Positions 42,198-53,600 are shown, counted from the first letter of the stretch. The stretch: DNA of 64,000 bases from Winogradskyella flava (GCF_014243395.1 NZ_JACLCP010000001.1:1601189-1665188), one strand, 5' to 3'. Notes: a model not told the origin generated them from the sequence alone. A program made the numbers and translations.

Positions 42198-42269
42198 GCC
42201 GGTGTAGCTCAGGGGTAGAGCGTTTCCTTGGTAAGGAAGAGGTCACGAGTTCAAATCTCGTCATTGGCT
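42198..42269 (+). tRNA. tRNA-Thr (anticodon GGT)
   Basis: A 72-base cloverleaf with acceptor GCCGGTG/CATTGGC (two G-T pairs), D arm AGCTCAGGGGTAGAGC, anticodon loop TTGGTAA (anticodon GGT) on the stem TTTCC/GGAAG and T loop AGTTCAAATC. It is the second Thr isoacceptor of the cluster, 69 bp before tuf. Confidence 0.93.
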
Positions 42270-42338
42270 CTTTTTTCTAAGATACAATTAGAATAAAAAT
42301 TGAACACTAATATTAAATAAGATTAAAATAAATTAAAC

Positions 42339-43526
42339 ATGGCAAAGGCAACTTTCGATCGTTCAAAACCACATTTAAACATTGGTACTATTGGACACGT
42401 AGATCACGGTAAAACAACTTTAACTGCTGCTATTACTAAAGTATTAGCTGATGCAGGTTTATCTGAAGCAAAAGATTTCGATCAAATCGACAATGCACCA
42501 GAAGAAAAAGAAAGAGGTATCACAATTAATACTTCTCACGTAGAATATGCAACAGCTAATCGTCATTATGCTCACGTTGACTGTCCAGGTCACGCGGATT
42601 ACGTAAAGAACATGGTTACTGGTGCTGCTCAAATGGATGGTGCTATCTTAGTTGTTGCTGCAACAGATGGTCCTATGCCACAAACTCGTGAGCACATCTT
42701 ACTTGGTCGCCAGGTAGGAATTCCTCGTATCGTTGTATTCATGAACAAAGTGGATATGGTAGATGATGAAGAATTATTAGAATTAGTTGAAATGGAAATA
42801 AGAGATCTATTATCATTCTATGAGTACGATGGTGATAATGGTCCTGTAATTGCAGGTTCTGCTTTAGGCGCACTTAACGGTGAGCAAAAGTGGGTTGATA
42901 CTGTTATGGAATTAATGAACAGTGTAGATGAGTGGATTGAAGAGCCTGTTCGTGATATGGATAAGCCTTTCTTAATGCCTATCGAAGATGTATTCTCAAT
43001 TACTGGTCGTGGAACTGTTGCTACAGGTCGTATCGAAACTGGTGTTGCTAATACTGGTGATCCTGTAGAGATTATTGGTATGGGTGCGGAAAAATTAACA
43101 TCTACTATTACAGGTATTGAAATGTTCCGTCAAATATTAGATAGAGGTGAAGCTGGTGATAACGCTGGTATCTTATTAAGAGGTATTGAGAAAACTCAAA
43201 TCTCTAGAGGTATGGTAATTACTAAGCCAGGTTCTGTAACACCACATGCTAAATTCAAAGCTGAGGTTTATATCCTTAAGAAAGAAGAAGGTGGTCGTCA
43301 TACGCCATTCCATAATAATTACCGTCCACAGTTCTACGTGCGTACAACTGATGTAACAGGGAACATCGCGCTTCCTGATGGAGTTGAAATGGTAATGCCT
43401 GGTGATAACTTAACAATTACTGTTGAGTTGATTCAGCCAATTGCAATGAACGTAGGTTTACGTTTCGCTATCCGTGAAGGTGGTCGTACAGTTGGAGCTG
43501 GTCAGGTAACTGAAATTTTAGACTAA
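42339..43526 (+). CDS. tuf: Elongation factor Tu
   Basis: A 395-residue GTPase that brings aminoacyl-tRNA to the ribosome. G motifs are GHVDHGKT (residues 19-26), [12 protein letters not shown] (switch I with the conserved Thr), [12 protein letters not shown] and [16 protein letters not shown]. Domains II and III follow, with [11 protein letters not shown] and GMVITKPGS, and the end is [11 protein letters not shown]. The single tuf copy in view sits between tRNA-Thr and tRNA-Trp, a layout known for tuf operons. Codon use looks biased toward translationally preferred codons, as expected for a highly expressed gene. Confidence 0.98.
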   Translation: MAKATFDRSKPHLNIGTIGHVDHGKTTLTAAITKVLADAGLSEAKDFDQIDNAPEEKERGITINTSHVEYATANRHYAHVDCPGHADYVKNMVTGAAQMDGAILVVAATDGPMPQTREHILLGRQVGIPRIVVFMNKVDMVDDEELLELVEMEIRDLLSFYEYDGDNGPVIAGSALGALNGEQKWVDTVMELMNSVDEWIEEPVRDMDKPFLMPIEDVFSITGRGTVATGRIETGVANTGDPVEIIGMGAEKLTSTITGIEMFRQILDRGEAGDNAGILLRGIEKTQISRGMVITKPGSVTPHAKFKAEVYILKKEEGGRHTPFHNNYRPQFYVRTTDVTGNIALPDGVEMVMPGDNLTITVELIQPIAMNVGLRFAIREGGRTVGAGQVTEILD

Positions 43527-43549
43527 ACAGAATAGTTAAATAATATGTT

Positions 43550-43577
43550 AAGGTGTCCCGAAATATCGGGATGCCTT
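43550..43577 (+). other. Hairpin between tuf and tRNA-Trp
   Basis: AAGGTGTCCCGA and TCGGGATGCCTT pair over 12 bp (two G-T pairs) around the loop AATA. There is no T-run after it, so a processing or partial termination role is more likely than a full terminator. Confidence 0.5.
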
Positions 43578-43588
43578 GATTATTATTT

Positions 43589-43661
43589 ACGGGTTTAGCT
43601 CAGTTGGTAGAGCACTGGTCTCCAAAACCAGGTGTCGGGAGTTCGAGTCTCTCAACCCGTG
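43589..43661 (+). tRNA. tRNA-Trp (anticodon CCA)
   Basis: A 73-base cloverleaf with acceptor ACGGGTT/AACCCGT, anticodon loop CTCCAAA (anticodon CCA) on the stem CTGGT/ACCAG and T loop AGTTCGAGTC. Its place between tuf and secE is conserved in many bacteria. Confidence 0.95.
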
Positions 43662-43707
43662 CAGAGAATAATTTGGGTTAGATATAACTCTAATAAATAA
43701 AAATCAA

Positions 43708-43902
43708 ATGGCAGGATTTGTAACATACGTAAAAGAATCATTCGATGAGTTAAAAAACCATGTGTCTTGGACACCTTGGCCAGAGGCTCAAAGATTAACT
43801 GTTCTTGTAGCGGTATTTTCAATTATTTTTTCTTTAGCTATTTGGGGCGTTGATACGGTTTTTAGTAGAGCGGTAAAGGCCTATTTTGAATTTATAAGTT
43901 AA
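43708..43902 (+). CDS. secE: Preprotein translocase subunit SecE
   Basis: A 64-residue single-span protein of the SecYEG translocon. The amphipathic N-terminal helix (FVTYVKESFDELKNHVSWTP) and the membrane helix (LTVLVAVFSIIFSLAIWGVD) are the minimal SecE type. WPEAQRLT between them is the conserved hinge. It is followed 23 bp later by nusG. Confidence 0.95.
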   Translation: MAGFVTYVKESFDELKNHVSWTPWPEAQRLTVLVAVFSIIFSLAIWGVDTVFSRAVKAYFEFIS

Positions 43903-43925
43903 CTAACAATTTACACGATAAGGAG

Positions 43926-44471
43926 ATGTCAGAAAAAAAATGGTATGTTGTTAGAGCTGTTAGCGGCCAAGAGAATAAGATAAAGACTTATATAGAGAAT
44001 GAAATTTCTAGATTAGGTCTTGAGGATTATGTGGATCAGGTTTTGGTGCCTACAGAGAAAGTAATTCAGATCCGCAATGGAAAGAAAATAAATAAAGAGA
44101 AAGTTTATTTTCCGGGCTATATTATGATTCAGGCTAATTTAAGTGGTGAGATTCCTCATATTATAAAATCAATTACTAATGTAATAGGTTTTTTAGGTGA
44201 AACAAAAGGCGGTGATCCTGTGCCATTAAGACAATCTGAAGTTAACAGAATGTTAGGTAAGGTTGATGAGCTGGCAATCGAAGCAGATGCAAACATTGCT
44301 ATTCCTTTTACTAAAGGGGAGACGGTAAAGGTTATCGATGGTCCATTTAATGGTTTTGATGGTACAATCGAGAAAATTAATGAAGAAAAGCGCAAGCTCG
44401 AGGTAATGGTTAAGATTTTCGGAAGAAAGACACCATTGGAATTAAGCTATATGCAAGTAGAAAAATTATAA
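43926..44471 (+). CDS. nusG: Transcription termination/antitermination protein NusG
   Basis: A 181-residue transcription factor that binds RNA polymerase and couples it to Rho or the ribosome. The NGN domain starts KKWYVVRAVSGQENKIKTY and includes VYFPGYIMIQANL and the VIGFLGE strand. The C-terminal KOW domain is FTKGETVKVIDGPFNGFDGT. Its last codons and stop are duplicated as a 20-bp tandem repeat (44454-44493), leaving a non-coding copy of the end of the gene. Confidence 0.97.
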   Translation: MSEKKWYVVRAVSGQENKIKTYIENEISRLGLEDYVDQVLVPTEKVIQIRNGKKINKEKVYFPGYIMIQANLSGEIPHIIKSITNVIGFLGETKGGDPVPLRQSEVNRMLGKVDELAIEADANIAIPFTKGETVKVIDGPFNGFDGTIEKINEEKRKLEVMVKIFGRKTPLELSYMQVEKL

Positions 44472-44493
44472 TACAAGTAGAAAAATTATAATA
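44454..44493 (+). repeat. Perfect 20-bp tandem duplication at the nusG stop
   Basis: CAAGTAGAAAAATTATAATA occurs twice with period 20, at 44454-44473 and 44474-44493. The first copy encodes QVEKL and the stop, the second lies beyond the stop. Confidence 0.9.
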
Positions 44494-44502
44494 ATTGTTA
44501 CA

Positions 44503-44542
44503 ATAAAGATAGCGTCTTTATCTAGGCTTCCAACGTAGATAA
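44503..44542 (+). promoter_or_regulatory. Alternative hairpins in the rplK leader
   Basis: Hairpin 1 is ATAAAGA (44503-44509)/TCTTTAT (44515-44521). Hairpin 2 is TTATCTA (44518-44524)/TAGATAA (44536-44542). They share 44518-44521, so only one can form. Such a switch just before rplK and rplA could be the site of L1-type autoregulation, which is inference. Confidence 0.4.
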
Positions 44543-44561
44543 GCGCACTAAAATTTAAAAA

Positions 44562-45002
44562 ATGGCAAAAGAACTAGACAAAGTAGTTAAGTTACAAGTT
44601 CGGGGAGGTGCTGCGAATCCATCGCCACCGGTAGGACCCGCTTTAGGTGCCGCTGGAGTTAATATCATGGAGTTCTGTAAGCAATTTAATGCTAGAACTC
44701 AAGATAAGCCAGGTAAAGTTTTACCTGTGGTAATCTCTGTTTACAAAGACAAATCATTTGAATTTGTAATTAAGACTCCACCAGCAGCAGTACAATTATT
44801 AGAAGCGGCCAAAGTAAAGAAAGGATCAGGAGAACCTAACCGACGTAAAGTAGCAAAAGTAACTTGGGATCAAGTTAAAGCGATTGCTGAAGACAAGATG
44901 CAAGATTTAAACGCATTCGAAATCGGATCGGCTATGAAAATGGTAGCAGGTACAGCAAGATCGATGGGTATCACTGTTAAAGGAGGTGAAGCTCCAAACT
45001 AA
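44562..45002 (+). CDS. rplK: 50S ribosomal protein L11
   Basis: A 146-residue protein that forms the GTPase-associated stalk base with 23S rRNA. Motifs are [20 protein letters not shown] (the Pro-rich switch that contacts the L7/L12 system), [15 protein letters not shown] and the C-terminal RNA-binding [16 protein letters not shown]. rplA follows 10 bp after the stop. Confidence 0.97.
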   Translation: MAKELDKVVKLQVRGGAANPSPPVGPALGAAGVNIMEFCKQFNARTQDKPGKVLPVVISVYKDKSFEFVIKTPPAAVQLLEAAKVKKGSGEPNRRKVAKVTWDQVKAIAEDKMQDLNAFEIGSAMKMVAGTARSMGITVKGGEAPN

Positions 45003-45012
45003 ATTTTTAGAA

Positions 45013-45702
45013 ATGGCAAGATTAACAAAGAAGCAAAAAGAAGCAAGAGCAAAGGTTGACAAGAACAAGCTTTACTCGGTAGAAGAAGCTTCAGCTTTAC
45101 TTAAAGAAATCACATATACAAAGTTTGACGCTTCAGTAGATTTAGCAGTTAGATTAGGTGTAGATCCACGTAAGGCCAATCAAATGGTTCGTGGTGTAGT
45201 TTCTTTACCGCACGGTACAGGTAAAGATATGAAGGTTCTTGCATTGGTAACTCCAGATAAAGAAGCAGAAGCTAAAGAAGCTGGTGCTGATTATGTTGGG
45301 TTAGATGAATACTTACAAAAGATCAAAGATGGTTGGACAGATGTAGACGTTATCGTTACTATGCCAAGCGTTATGGGTAAGTTGGGACCATTAGGTAGAG
45401 TATTAGGACCGAGAGGTCTTATGCCAAACCCTAAGACAGGAACAGTAACTATGGATATAGGTAAAGCTGTAAGTGAAGTAAAAGCTGGTAAGATAGATTT
45501 TAAAGTAGATAAAACAGGAATCGTTCATGCTCCAATTGGGAAAGCATCATTTAGTGCTGAGAAATTGGTAGGTAATGCAAACGAGTTATTAACTACTTTG
45601 ATGAAGTTAAAACCAACATCTGCAAAAGGTACTTATGTAAAGAGTATTTACATGTCAAGTACTATGAGTCCAAGTATTGCAATTGATACAAAAATAGGAT
45701 AG
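45013..45702 (+). CDS. rplA: 50S ribosomal protein L1
   Basis: A 229-residue protein of the ribosomal L1 stalk, starting [20 protein letters not shown] at 45013; the frame extends upstream to 44986 but overlaps rplK and lacks the conserved start. Family features are [46 protein letters not shown] and the final [11 protein letters not shown]. In other bacteria L1 represses its own mRNA in the rplK leader. rplJ follows by 20 bp. Confidence 0.97.
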   Translation: MARLTKKQKEARAKVDKNKLYSVEEASALLKEITYTKFDASVDLAVRLGVDPRKANQMVRGVVSLPHGTGKDMKVLALVTPDKEAEAKEAGADYVGLDEYLQKIKDGWTDVDVIVTMPSVMGKLGPLGRVLGPRGLMPNPKTGTVTMDIGKAVSEVKAGKIDFKVDKTGIVHAPIGKASFSAEKLVGNANELLTTLMKLKPTSAKGTYVKSIYMSSTMSPSIAIDTKIG

Positions 45703-45721
45703 TAGTTAAACTTAGAATATT

Positions 45722-46243
45722 ATGACAAGAGAAGAAAAATCCCAAGTAATTGAAGAGTTGACTGCTCAGTTAGCAGATAATACAAATATCTATTTAACAG
45801 ATATTTCTGGATTGGATGCAGCAACAACTTCAAATTTAAGAAGAGCGTGTTTCAAGTCTAACATTAAGTTGGCGGTTGTTAAGAATACACTTTTAGAGAA
45901 GGCTATGGAAGCATCCGATAAAGATTTCGGTGAGTTGCCAACGACTTTAAAAGGAAATACATCAGTAATGTATTCTGAAACTGGTAACGCTCCAGCAAAA
46001 GTTATTAAAGAGTTTCGTAAAAAATCTGAAAAGCCTTTGTTAAAAGGAGCTTTCATAGAAGAGGCTATTTATGTTGGAGACGAATTGTTAGACACGTTAG
46101 TAGATATTAAGTCTAAAGAAGAACTTCTTGGAGAGATTATTACATTGTTACAATCTCCTGCCAAGAATGTTATTTCTGCACTTAAATCTAGTGGAGGAAC
46201 AATCGCTGGTATTGTAAAAACATTATCCGAAAGAGAAGGGTAA
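45722..46243 (+). CDS. rplJ: 50S ribosomal protein L10
   Basis: A 173-residue base of the L7/L12 stalk. The N-terminal RNA-binding domain shows KSQVIEELTAQLAD, NIYLTDISGLDAATTSNLRR and IKLAVVKNTLLEKAM. The C-terminal helix (SPAKNVISALKSSGGTIAGI) binds L12 dimers. The next gene is rplL. Confidence 0.96.
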   Translation: MTREEKSQVIEELTAQLADNTNIYLTDISGLDAATTSNLRRACFKSNIKLAVVKNTLLEKAMEASDKDFGELPTTLKGNTSVMYSETGNAPAKVIKEFRKKSEKPLLKGAFIEEAIYVGDELLDTLVDIKSKEELLGEIITLLQSPAKNVISALKSSGGTIAGIVKTLSEREG

Positions 46244-46302
46244 TCAACTAATACACACATTAAAAAATAAAATAAAAACACACAGATTAAAACAATAGAA
46301 AA

Positions 46303-46680
46303 ATGGCAGATTTAAAAGATTTCGCAGAACAATTAGTTAACTTAACAGTAAAAGAAGTTAACGAATTAGCAACTATATTAAAAGACGAGTACGGTATTGA
46401 GCCTGCTGCTGCAGCTGTAGCTGTTGCCGCTGGTGGTGGTGCTGCTGGTGGAGACGCTGCAGAAGAGCAAACTGAATTCGACGTAATCCTTAAGGCCGCT
46501 GGTGGTTCTAAATTAGCAGTAGTAAAATTAGTTAAGGAATTAACTGGTTTAGGATTAAAAGATGCTAAAGGTTTAGTAGACGAAGCACCAAGTACAATTA
46601 AAGAAGGTGTTTCTAAAGATGAAGCTGAAGGCTTAAAATCTTCTTTAGAAGAAGCTGGAGCTGAGGTTGAGCTTAAGTAA
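46303..46680 (+). CDS. rplL: 50S ribosomal protein L7/L12
   Basis: A 125-residue acidic stalk protein, present as dimers. The N-terminal dimerisation helix ([20 protein letters not shown]) is followed by an Ala/Gly hinge ([20 protein letters not shown]) and the C-terminal domain with [20 protein letters not shown] and [15 protein letters not shown] that contacts translation factors. A long hairpin follows (46704). Confidence 0.97.
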   Translation: MADLKDFAEQLVNLTVKEVNELATILKDEYGIEPAAAAVAVAAGGGAAGGDAAEEQTEFDVILKAAGGSKLAVVKLVKELTGLGLKDAKGLVDEAPSTIKEGVSKDEAEGLKSSLEEAGAEVELK

Positions 46681-46703
46681 GCTCAGCTTAACCTACAACA
46701 TAT

Positions 46704-46745
46704 GGTTTAGGTCTGGAGAGTCCCTCTAAGACCTAAACCCTTTTG
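46704..46745 (+). terminator. Partial terminator/attenuator between rplL and rpoB
   Basis: GGTTTAGGTCT and AGACCTAAACC form a perfect 11-bp stem with a 14-base loop, followed by CTTTTG. rpoB starts 58 bp later. In enterobacteria a comparable attenuator sets the ratio of ribosomal proteins to polymerase. The short T-run suggests incomplete termination. Confidence 0.6.
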
Positions 46746-46746
46746 T

Positions 46747-46765
46747 GTATATAAACGTTATATAC
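46747..46765. promoter_or_regulatory. Inverted repeat GTATATA-AACGT-TATATAC upstream of rpoB
   Basis: Two perfect 7-bp arms flank AACGT, between the rplL hairpin and rpoB. It is AT-rich and could be a promoter-associated operator or only a weak hairpin. Confidence 0.35.
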
Positions 46766-46802
46766 ATATTTTAGTTTTTATTTATTAAAATCTCGTTCAT
46801 CA

Positions 46803-49800
46803 ATGTTAGCAAAAAAGGCTGAAAGAATTAATTTCTCTTCTATTGTAAATAGAACAGATTACCCAGACTTTTTGGATATTCAAATAAAATCTTTTCAGGA
46901 TTTTTTCCAATTAGAAACAAAGTCAGAAGAAAGAGGAGCAGAAGGATTGTATAATACCTTCATGGAAAACTTTCCAATTACAGACACTCGTAATCAATTC
47001 GTATTAGAATTCTTAGATTACTTCATTGATCCCCCAAGATATTCGATTGAAGAATGTATTGAGAGAGGATTAACATATAGTGTTCCTTTAAAAGCAAGAT
47101 TGAAATTGTATTGTACAGATCCAGAGCATGAGGATTTTGAGACAATCGTTCAAGATGTGTACTTAGGTACTATACCTTACATGACACCTAGTGGTACATT
47201 CTGTATCAATGGTGCAGAACGTGTAGTTGTATCGCAGTTACACAGATCACCTGGTGTGTTTTTTAGCCAGTCGTTCCACGCAAACGGAACTAAATTATAT
47301 TCTGCAAGAGTTATTCCTTTTAAGGGATCTTGGATAGAATTTGCTACAGATATCAATAGCGTTATGTACGCATATATTGATAGGAAGAAAAAATTACCGG
47401 TAACAACGCTTTTCCGTGCTATCGGATTTGAACGAGATAAAGATATTTTAGAGATTTTTGATCTCGCAGAAGAAGTAAAGGTTTCTAAATCTGGATTAAA
47501 AAAAGTCATCGGTCGTAAACTTGCTGCTCGTGTGTTGAACACATGGCATGAAGATTTCGTTGATGAAGATACTGGTGAAGTCGTATCTATTGAGCGTAAT
47601 GAGATCGTTTTAGATCGTGATACAATCATAGACAAAGATAATATTGAGGAAATCCTTGAAGCAGAAGTAAAAACTATTCTTTTACACAAAGAAAGTGCAC
47701 AACAGGGAGATTACGCAATTATCCATAATACATTACAGAAAGACCCAACAAACTCTGAAAAAGAAGCTGTTGAACATATCTATCGTCAATTGCGTAATGC
47801 TGAGCCGCCAGATGAGGAGACAGCACGTGGTATTATTGACAAGTTATTCTTCTCTGACCAACGTTACTCCTTAGGTGAAGTAGGTCGTTATAGAATGAAT
47901 AAAAAATTAGGGTTGGATATCGGAATGGACAAGCAAGTACTTACCAAAGAAGATATCATTACCATCATAAAATACTTAATTGAGCTTATTAACTCAAAAG
48001 CAGAGATTGATGATATTGATCACTTATCTAACCGTCGTGTACGCACAGTAGGTGAGCAGTTATCTTCTCAGTTCGGTGTTGGTTTAGCGCGTATGGCAAG
48101 AACAATTCGTGAGAGAATGAATGTTCGTGACAACGAAGTATTTACACCCATTGATTTGATTAATGCTAAGACCTTGTCTTCGGTAATTAATTCATTCTTT
48201 GGTACAAATCAGTTATCTCAATTTATGGATCAAACCAATCCATTAGCGGAGATTACTCATAAGCGTCGTTTATCAGCCTTAGGACCTGGTGGTCTATCGA
48301 GAGAAAGAGCAGGCTTTGAGGTGCGTGATGTTCACTATACACATTATGGACGTTTATGTCCTATTGAAACACCAGAAGGTCCAAACATTGGATTGATTTC
48401 TTCTTTATCTGTGTTCGCAAAGGTAAATTCTATGGGATTCATTGAAACACCATATAGAAAAGTTGAAAATGGAGTTGTTGATATCAAAAATGCTCCAACA
48501 TATTTAAGTGCTGAAGAAGAAGAGGAAAAATTAATTGCCCAAGCGACTGTTGAAGTTGATGACAAAGGAAAAATCCAACATGATAAGGTTATTGCTCGTC
48601 AAGAAGGAGATTTCCCAGTAATCGAGCCAACAAATGTAAATTATACAGATGTTGCACCAAACCAGATTGCATCGATTTCGGCATCATTGATTCCTTTCTT
48701 GGAGCATGATGATGCTAACCGTGCTTTGATGGGATCTAATATGATGCGTCAAGCCGTTCCTCTATTAAGACCAGAGGCGCCAATCGTTGGTACCGGTTTA
48801 GAGCGTCAGGTAGCATCAGACTCTAGGGTATTAATTAATGCAGAAGGTGCTGGTGTTGTTGAATATGTAGATGCTGATAAAATTATTATAAAGTACGAAC
48901 GTAGCGAAGAAGAAGCCATGGTAAGTTTCGATAGTGACACTAAAGAATATCCTTTAGTGAAATTTAGAAAAACTAACCAAGGGACTTCTATTAACTTAAA
49001 GCCTATCGTTGAGAAAGGTGACAAAGTTGCAAAGGGTCAAGTACTTTGTGAAGGTTATGCAACACAAAACGGTGAACTTGCTCTTGGTAGAAATATGAAA
49101 GTAGCCTTTATGCCTTGGAAAGGGTATAACTTTGAGGATGCGATCGTAATTTCAGAAAAAGTTGTTCGTGATGATATCTTTACATCTATTCATATTGACG
49201 AGTATTCTTTAGAAGTAAGAGATACTAAGTTAGGTAACGAAGAGTTAACTAATGATATCCCTAATGTTTCTGAAGAAGCTACCAAAGACTTAGATGAAAA
49301 TGGAATGATTCGCATAGGTGCTGAGATTAAACCAGGTGACATCTTAATTGGTAAGATTACTCCAAAAGGTGAATCAGACCCAACTCCAGAGGAGAAATTA
49401 CTTCGTGCTATCTTTGGTGATAAAGCAGGTGATGTAAAAGATGCTTCACTTAAAGCATCTCCATCGCTTAATGGTGTTGTTATTGATAAGAAATTATTCG
49501 CGAGAGCAGTAAAAGATAAGCGTAAGAGAGCTCAGGATAAAGAAGATATCGAGAAGCTAGAAGATGCTTATGATAAGCGTTTTGATGATTTACAAGCGGT
49601 GTTAGTTGAAAAATTATTCGCTATTGTAAATGGAAAAACAGCCCAAGGTATTTATAATGATTTAGGAGAGGAAATCATACCAAAAGGTAAGAAGTACACT
49701 TTAAAAATGCTAAATGCTGTAGATGATTATACACATTTAACTTCTGGTAAGTGGACAACTGATGATCATACTAATGAATTGGTTGCAGACTTAATTCATA

Positions 49801-50615
49801 ACTACAAGATCAAAGAAAATGATCTTCAAGGGTCATTGAGACGTGAGAAGTTTACAATCTCTGTAGGTGATGAGCTACCTGCTGGAATCATTAAATTGGC
49901 TAAAGTTTATATCGCTAAAAAGCGTAAACTTAAAGTTGGTGATAAGATGGCAGGTCGTCATGGTAACAAAGGTATTGTGGCGCGTATAGTTCGTCAGGAA
50001 GATATGCCATTCTTAGAAGATGGAACTCCTGTAGATATCGTATTGAATCCACTAGGTGTACCTTCACGTATGAATATTGGTCAGATATATGAAACTGTTC
50101 TCGGTTGGGCAGGTCAAAACTTAGGTAAGACCTATGCAACACCAATTTTTGATGGTGCAACTTTAGATCAGATTAATGGATATACTGATGAAGCAGGCGT
50201 ACCAAGATTTGGTCACACTTATTTATACGATGGTGGAACAGGAGATCGTTTTGATCAACCAGCAACTGTTGGTGTTATCTACATGATTAAGCTTGGTCAT
50301 ATGATTGATGATAAGATGCACGCACGTTCTATTGGACCTTACTCATTAATTACACAACAGCCATTAGGTGGTAAAGCACAATTTGGTGGTCAACGTTTTG
50401 GTGAAATGGAAGTTTGGGCACTCGAAGCATATGGTGCATCAAGTACTTTACGTGAGATCTTAACTGTAAAATCAGATGATGTTATTGGTAGAGCCAAAAC
50501 TTACGAAGCTATAGTTAAGGGTGAGCCAATGCCAGAACCAGGACTACCAGAATCATTCAACGTACTTATGCACGAATTGAAAGGTTTAGGATTAGATATT
50601 AGATTAGAAGAATAA
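46803..50615 (+). CDS. rpoB: DNA-directed RNA polymerase subunit beta
   Basis: A 1270-residue core subunit. It begins [20 protein letters not shown]. The rifampicin region is visible in [20 protein letters not shown] and [20 protein letters not shown], then [19 protein letters not shown]. Further motifs are [26 protein letters not shown] and the C-terminal [20 protein letters not shown]. The rif-region residues S, Q, D, H and S are of the sensitive type. The protein lacks obvious frameshifts. rpoC follows after 67 bp containing a long hairpin. Confidence 0.98.
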   Translation: MLAKKAERINFSSIVNRTDYPDFLDIQIKSFQDFFQLETKSEERGAEGLYNTFMENFPITDTRNQFVLEFLDYFIDPPRYSIEECIERGLTYSVPLKARLKLYCTDPEHEDFETIVQDVYLGTIPYMTPSGTFCINGAERVVVSQLHRSPGVFFSQSFHANGTKLYSARVIPFKGSWIEFATDINSVMYAYIDRKKKLPVTTLFRAIGFERDKDILEIFDLAEEVKVSKSGLKKVIGRKLAARVLNTWHEDFVDEDTGEVVSIERNEIVLDRDTIIDKDNIEEILEAEVKTILLHKESAQQGDYAIIHNTLQKDPTNSEKEAVEHIYRQLRNAEPPDEETARGIIDKLFFSDQRYSLGEVGRYRMNKKLGLDIGMDKQVLTKEDIITIIKYLIELINSKAEIDDIDHLSNRRVRTVGEQLSSQFGVGLARMARTIRERMNVRDNEVFTPIDLINAKTLSSVINSFFGTNQLSQFMDQTNPLAEITHKRRLSALGPGGLSRERAGFEVRDVHYTHYGRLCPIETPEGPNIGLISSLSVFAKVNSMGFIETPYRKVENGVVDIKNAPTYLSAEEEEEKLIAQATVEVDDKGKIQHDKVIARQEGDFPVIEPTNVNYTDVAPNQIASISASLIPFLEHDDANRALMGSNMMRQAVPLLRPEAPIVGTGLERQVASDSRVLINAEGAGVVEYVDADKIIIKYERSEEEAMVSFDSDTKEYPLVKFRKTNQGTSINLKPIVEKGDKVAKGQVLCEGYATQNGELALGRNMKVAFMPWKGYNFEDAIVISEKVVRDDIFTSIHIDEYSLEVRDTKLGNEELTNDIPNVSEEATKDLDENGMIRIGAEIKPGDILIGKITPKGESDPTPEEKLLRAIFGDKAGDVKDASLKASPSLNGVVIDKKLFARAVKDKRKRAQDKEDIEKLEDAYDKRFDDLQAVLVEKLFAIVNGKTAQGIYNDLGEEIIPKGKKYTLKMLNAVDDYTHLTSGKWTTDDHTNELVADLIHNYKIKENDLQGSLRREKFTISVGDELPAGIIKLAKVYIAKKRKLKVGDKMAGRHGNKGIVARIVRQEDMPFLEDGTPVDIVLNPLGVPSRMNIGQIYETVLGWAGQNLGKTYATPIFDGATLDQINGYTDEAGVPRFGHTYLYDGGTGDRFDQPATVGVIYMIKLGHMIDDKMHARSIGPYSLITQQPLGGKAQFGGQRFGEMEVWALEAYGASSTLREILTVKSDDVIGRAKTYEAIVKGEPMPEPGLPESFNVLMHELKGLGLDIRLEE

Positions 50616-50627
50616 ATTTAGGTGAGC

Positions 50628-50660
50628 AAGTAGCAGTTTTATTTATTAAAACTGCTACTT
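50628..50660 (+). other. Perfect 13-bp hairpin between rpoB and rpoC
   Basis: AAGTAGCAGTTTT (50628-50640) and AAAACTGCTACTT (50648-50660) pair fully around ATTTATT. CAAAC follows with no T-run, so it is not a standard terminator. An RNA processing or stability element is the more likely role. Confidence 0.75.
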
Positions 50661-50682
50661 CAAACTACATACTAAAAATAAC

Positions 50683-53600
50683 ATGGCAAGAAGACAAGAT
50701 AAAAATACAGTGCAGAAATTTAATAAAATTTCTATCGGTTTAGCATCACCTGAATCTGTTTTGGCAGCATCACGTGGTGAAGTATTAAAGCCAGAAACTA
50801 TTAATTATCGAACTCACAAACCTGAACGTGATGGTTTGTTCTGTGAGCGTATTTTTGGTCCTGTAAAGGATTTTGAATGTGCTTGTGGTAAATATAAAAG
50901 AATACGTTACAAAGGTATTGTTTGTGACCGTTGTGGTGTAGAAGTAACAGAAAAGAAAGTGCGTAGAGATAGAGTAGGACACATTAATTTGGTAGTTCCT
51001 GTTGCTCATATCTGGTATTTCCGTTCGTTACCGAATAAGATAGGTTACCTTTTAGGATTACCATCTAAGAAATTAGACATGATCATCTATTATGAGCGTT
51101 ATGTTGTTATACAGCCTGGTATAGCAATGAATGCAGAAGGTGAACCTGTTCAAAAAATGGATTTCTTAACGGAAGAAGAATATTTGAATATTCTCGAAAC
51201 ACTTCCCCAAGAAAATCAATATTTAGAAGACTCGGATCCAAATAAGTTTATTGCTAAAATGGGTGCTGAATGTCTTATTGACATTTTAGCACGAATAGAC
51301 TTAGATCAATTATCTTATGATTTAAGACACAAAGCAAATAACGAAACCTCTAAACAGCGTAAAACTGAAGCGTTAAAGCGTTTACAAGTTGTTGAAGCGT
51401 TTAGAGAATCTAATTTAAATAGAGAGAACAAGCCAGAGTGGATGATCATGAAAGCTGTTCCAGTAATTCCACCAGAATTAAGACCTTTAGTGCCTTTAGA
51501 TGGTGGTCGTTTTGCAACGTCAGATTTAAATGATTTATACCGTCGTGTAATTATCCGTAATAACCGTTTGAAAAGATTGGTTGAGATAAAGGCACCAGAA
51601 GTGATTTTACGTAACGAGAAGCGTATGCTTCAAGAGTCAGTAGATTCATTATTCGATAATACACGTAAGTCTTCTGCAGTAAAAACTGATTCTAATAGAC
51701 CATTAAAATCATTATCAGATTCGCTTAAAGGTAAGCAAGGACGTTTCCGTCAAAACTTACTAGGTAAGCGTGTGGATTACTCTGCGCGTTCTGTGATCGT
51801 TGTTGGTCCAGAATTAAAATTATTTGAATGTGGATTGCCAAAAAATATGGCAGCAGAGCTATACAAACCTTTTATTATTAGAAAATTAATAGAAAGAGGT
51901 ATCGTAAAGACTGTAAAATCTGCAAAGAAAATTATAGATAGAAAAGAGCCTGTGGTTTGGGATATCTTGGAAAATGTCCTTAAAGGACATCCAGTGTTGC
52001 TAAACCGTGCGCCTACATTACACAGACTTGGTATTCAAGCATTCCAACCTAAGCTTATCGAAGGTAAAGCAATTCAGTTACACCCATTGGTTTGTACTGC
52101 ATTTAATGCCGATTTCGATGGTGACCAGATGGCTGTACATTTACCATTAGGCCCTGAGGCTATTTTGGAAGCTCAGTTATTAATGCTAGCGTCCCATAAT
52201 ATTTTGAACCCGGCGAATGGTTCTCCAGTGACCGTACCATCACAGGATATGGTTCTTGGTTTATATTATATGACCAAGCATCGTAAAACGGATAAGGATT
52301 ATACGGTTAAAGGCGAAGGATTAACGTTTTACTCTCCAGAAGAAGTAACTATTGCTTATAATGAGAAAAAAGTTGATCTTAATGCAGGTATAAAGGTTAG
52401 AACAAAAGACTTTAATGAAGACGGTGAGTTAACGACTCAAATCATAGAAACAACAGTAGGACGTGTGCTTTTCAATGAGAAAGTACCAGAAGCTGCAGGT
52501 TATATTAATGAGGTTTTAACTAAGAAGTCTTTAAGAGATATTATTCATGGTATTCTTAAAGTAACTTCAGTTCCTGAAACGGCTGAGTTCTTAGATGAGA
52601 TTAAGACATTAGGTTATAAGTTTGCATTCCAAGGTGGATTATCATTTAGTTTAGGTGATATCATAATACCACAAGAGAAGCATAGTATGATTGATGCTGC
52701 TAATAAGCAAGTCGATGGTATTATGGGCAATTATAATATGGGTCTTATTACGAATAACGAACGTTATAATCAAGTAATTGATATCTGGACATCGACTAAT
52801 GCTGAATTGACAGAATTGTCAATGAAGCGTATCCGTGAAGATCAACAAGGATTTAACTCTGTATTTATGATGCTAGATTCTGGTGCTCGTGGATCTAAGG
52901 AACAGATTCGTCAATTAACTGGTATGCGTGGTTTGATGGCTAAGCCTAAAAAATCTAACGCTGGTGGTGGTGAAATTATTGAAAATCCAATTCTTTCTAA
53001 CTTTAAAGAGGGACTTTCAATTTTAGAATACTTTATTTCTACTCACGGTGCACGTAAAGGTCTAGCAGATACGGCTCTTAAAACTGCCGATGCTGGTTAC
53101 TTAACACGTCGTCTGGTAGATGTTTCTCAAGATGTGATTGTTTATGAAGAAGATTGTGGAACATTAAGAGGAATCGAAGTTTCACCTCTTAAAAAGAACG
53201 AGGAAATTATTGAGTCTCTTGAAGCTAGAATTGTTGGTCGTACATCATTAAACGATGTATTCGATCCGCATACTGAGGAGCTAATTGTTGAGGCGGGTGG
53301 TCATATTAATGATGCTGTTGCCAAGCGAATAGGAGATTCTGCTATAGAATCTATCGAAGTGCGTTCGCCTTTAACGTGTGAGGCTAAGAAAGGTATCTGT
53401 GTGAAGTGTTACGGACGTAACCTTGCTACTGGTAAAATGGTACAACGAGGTGAAGCTGTTGGTGTAGTTGCTGCACAGTCTATTGGTGAGCCAGGTACAC
53501 AGTTAACACTACGTACATTCCACGTTGGTGGTATTGCTGGTAACATTTCGGAAGAGAATAAATTAACTGTGAAGTTCGATGGTGTTGCCGAGATAGAAGA

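Noticed and set aside
42083..42280. A 65-codon open frame on the plus strand across tRNA-Gly and tRNA-Thr
   Set aside because: It lies on two clear tRNA genes and their spacer, and its protein is an artefact of tRNA sequence.
47177..47689. A 170-codon open frame on the minus strand inside rpoB
   Set aside because: It is antisense to a highly conserved rpoB region, with Ser/Thr-rich composition typical of antisense frames and no promoter.
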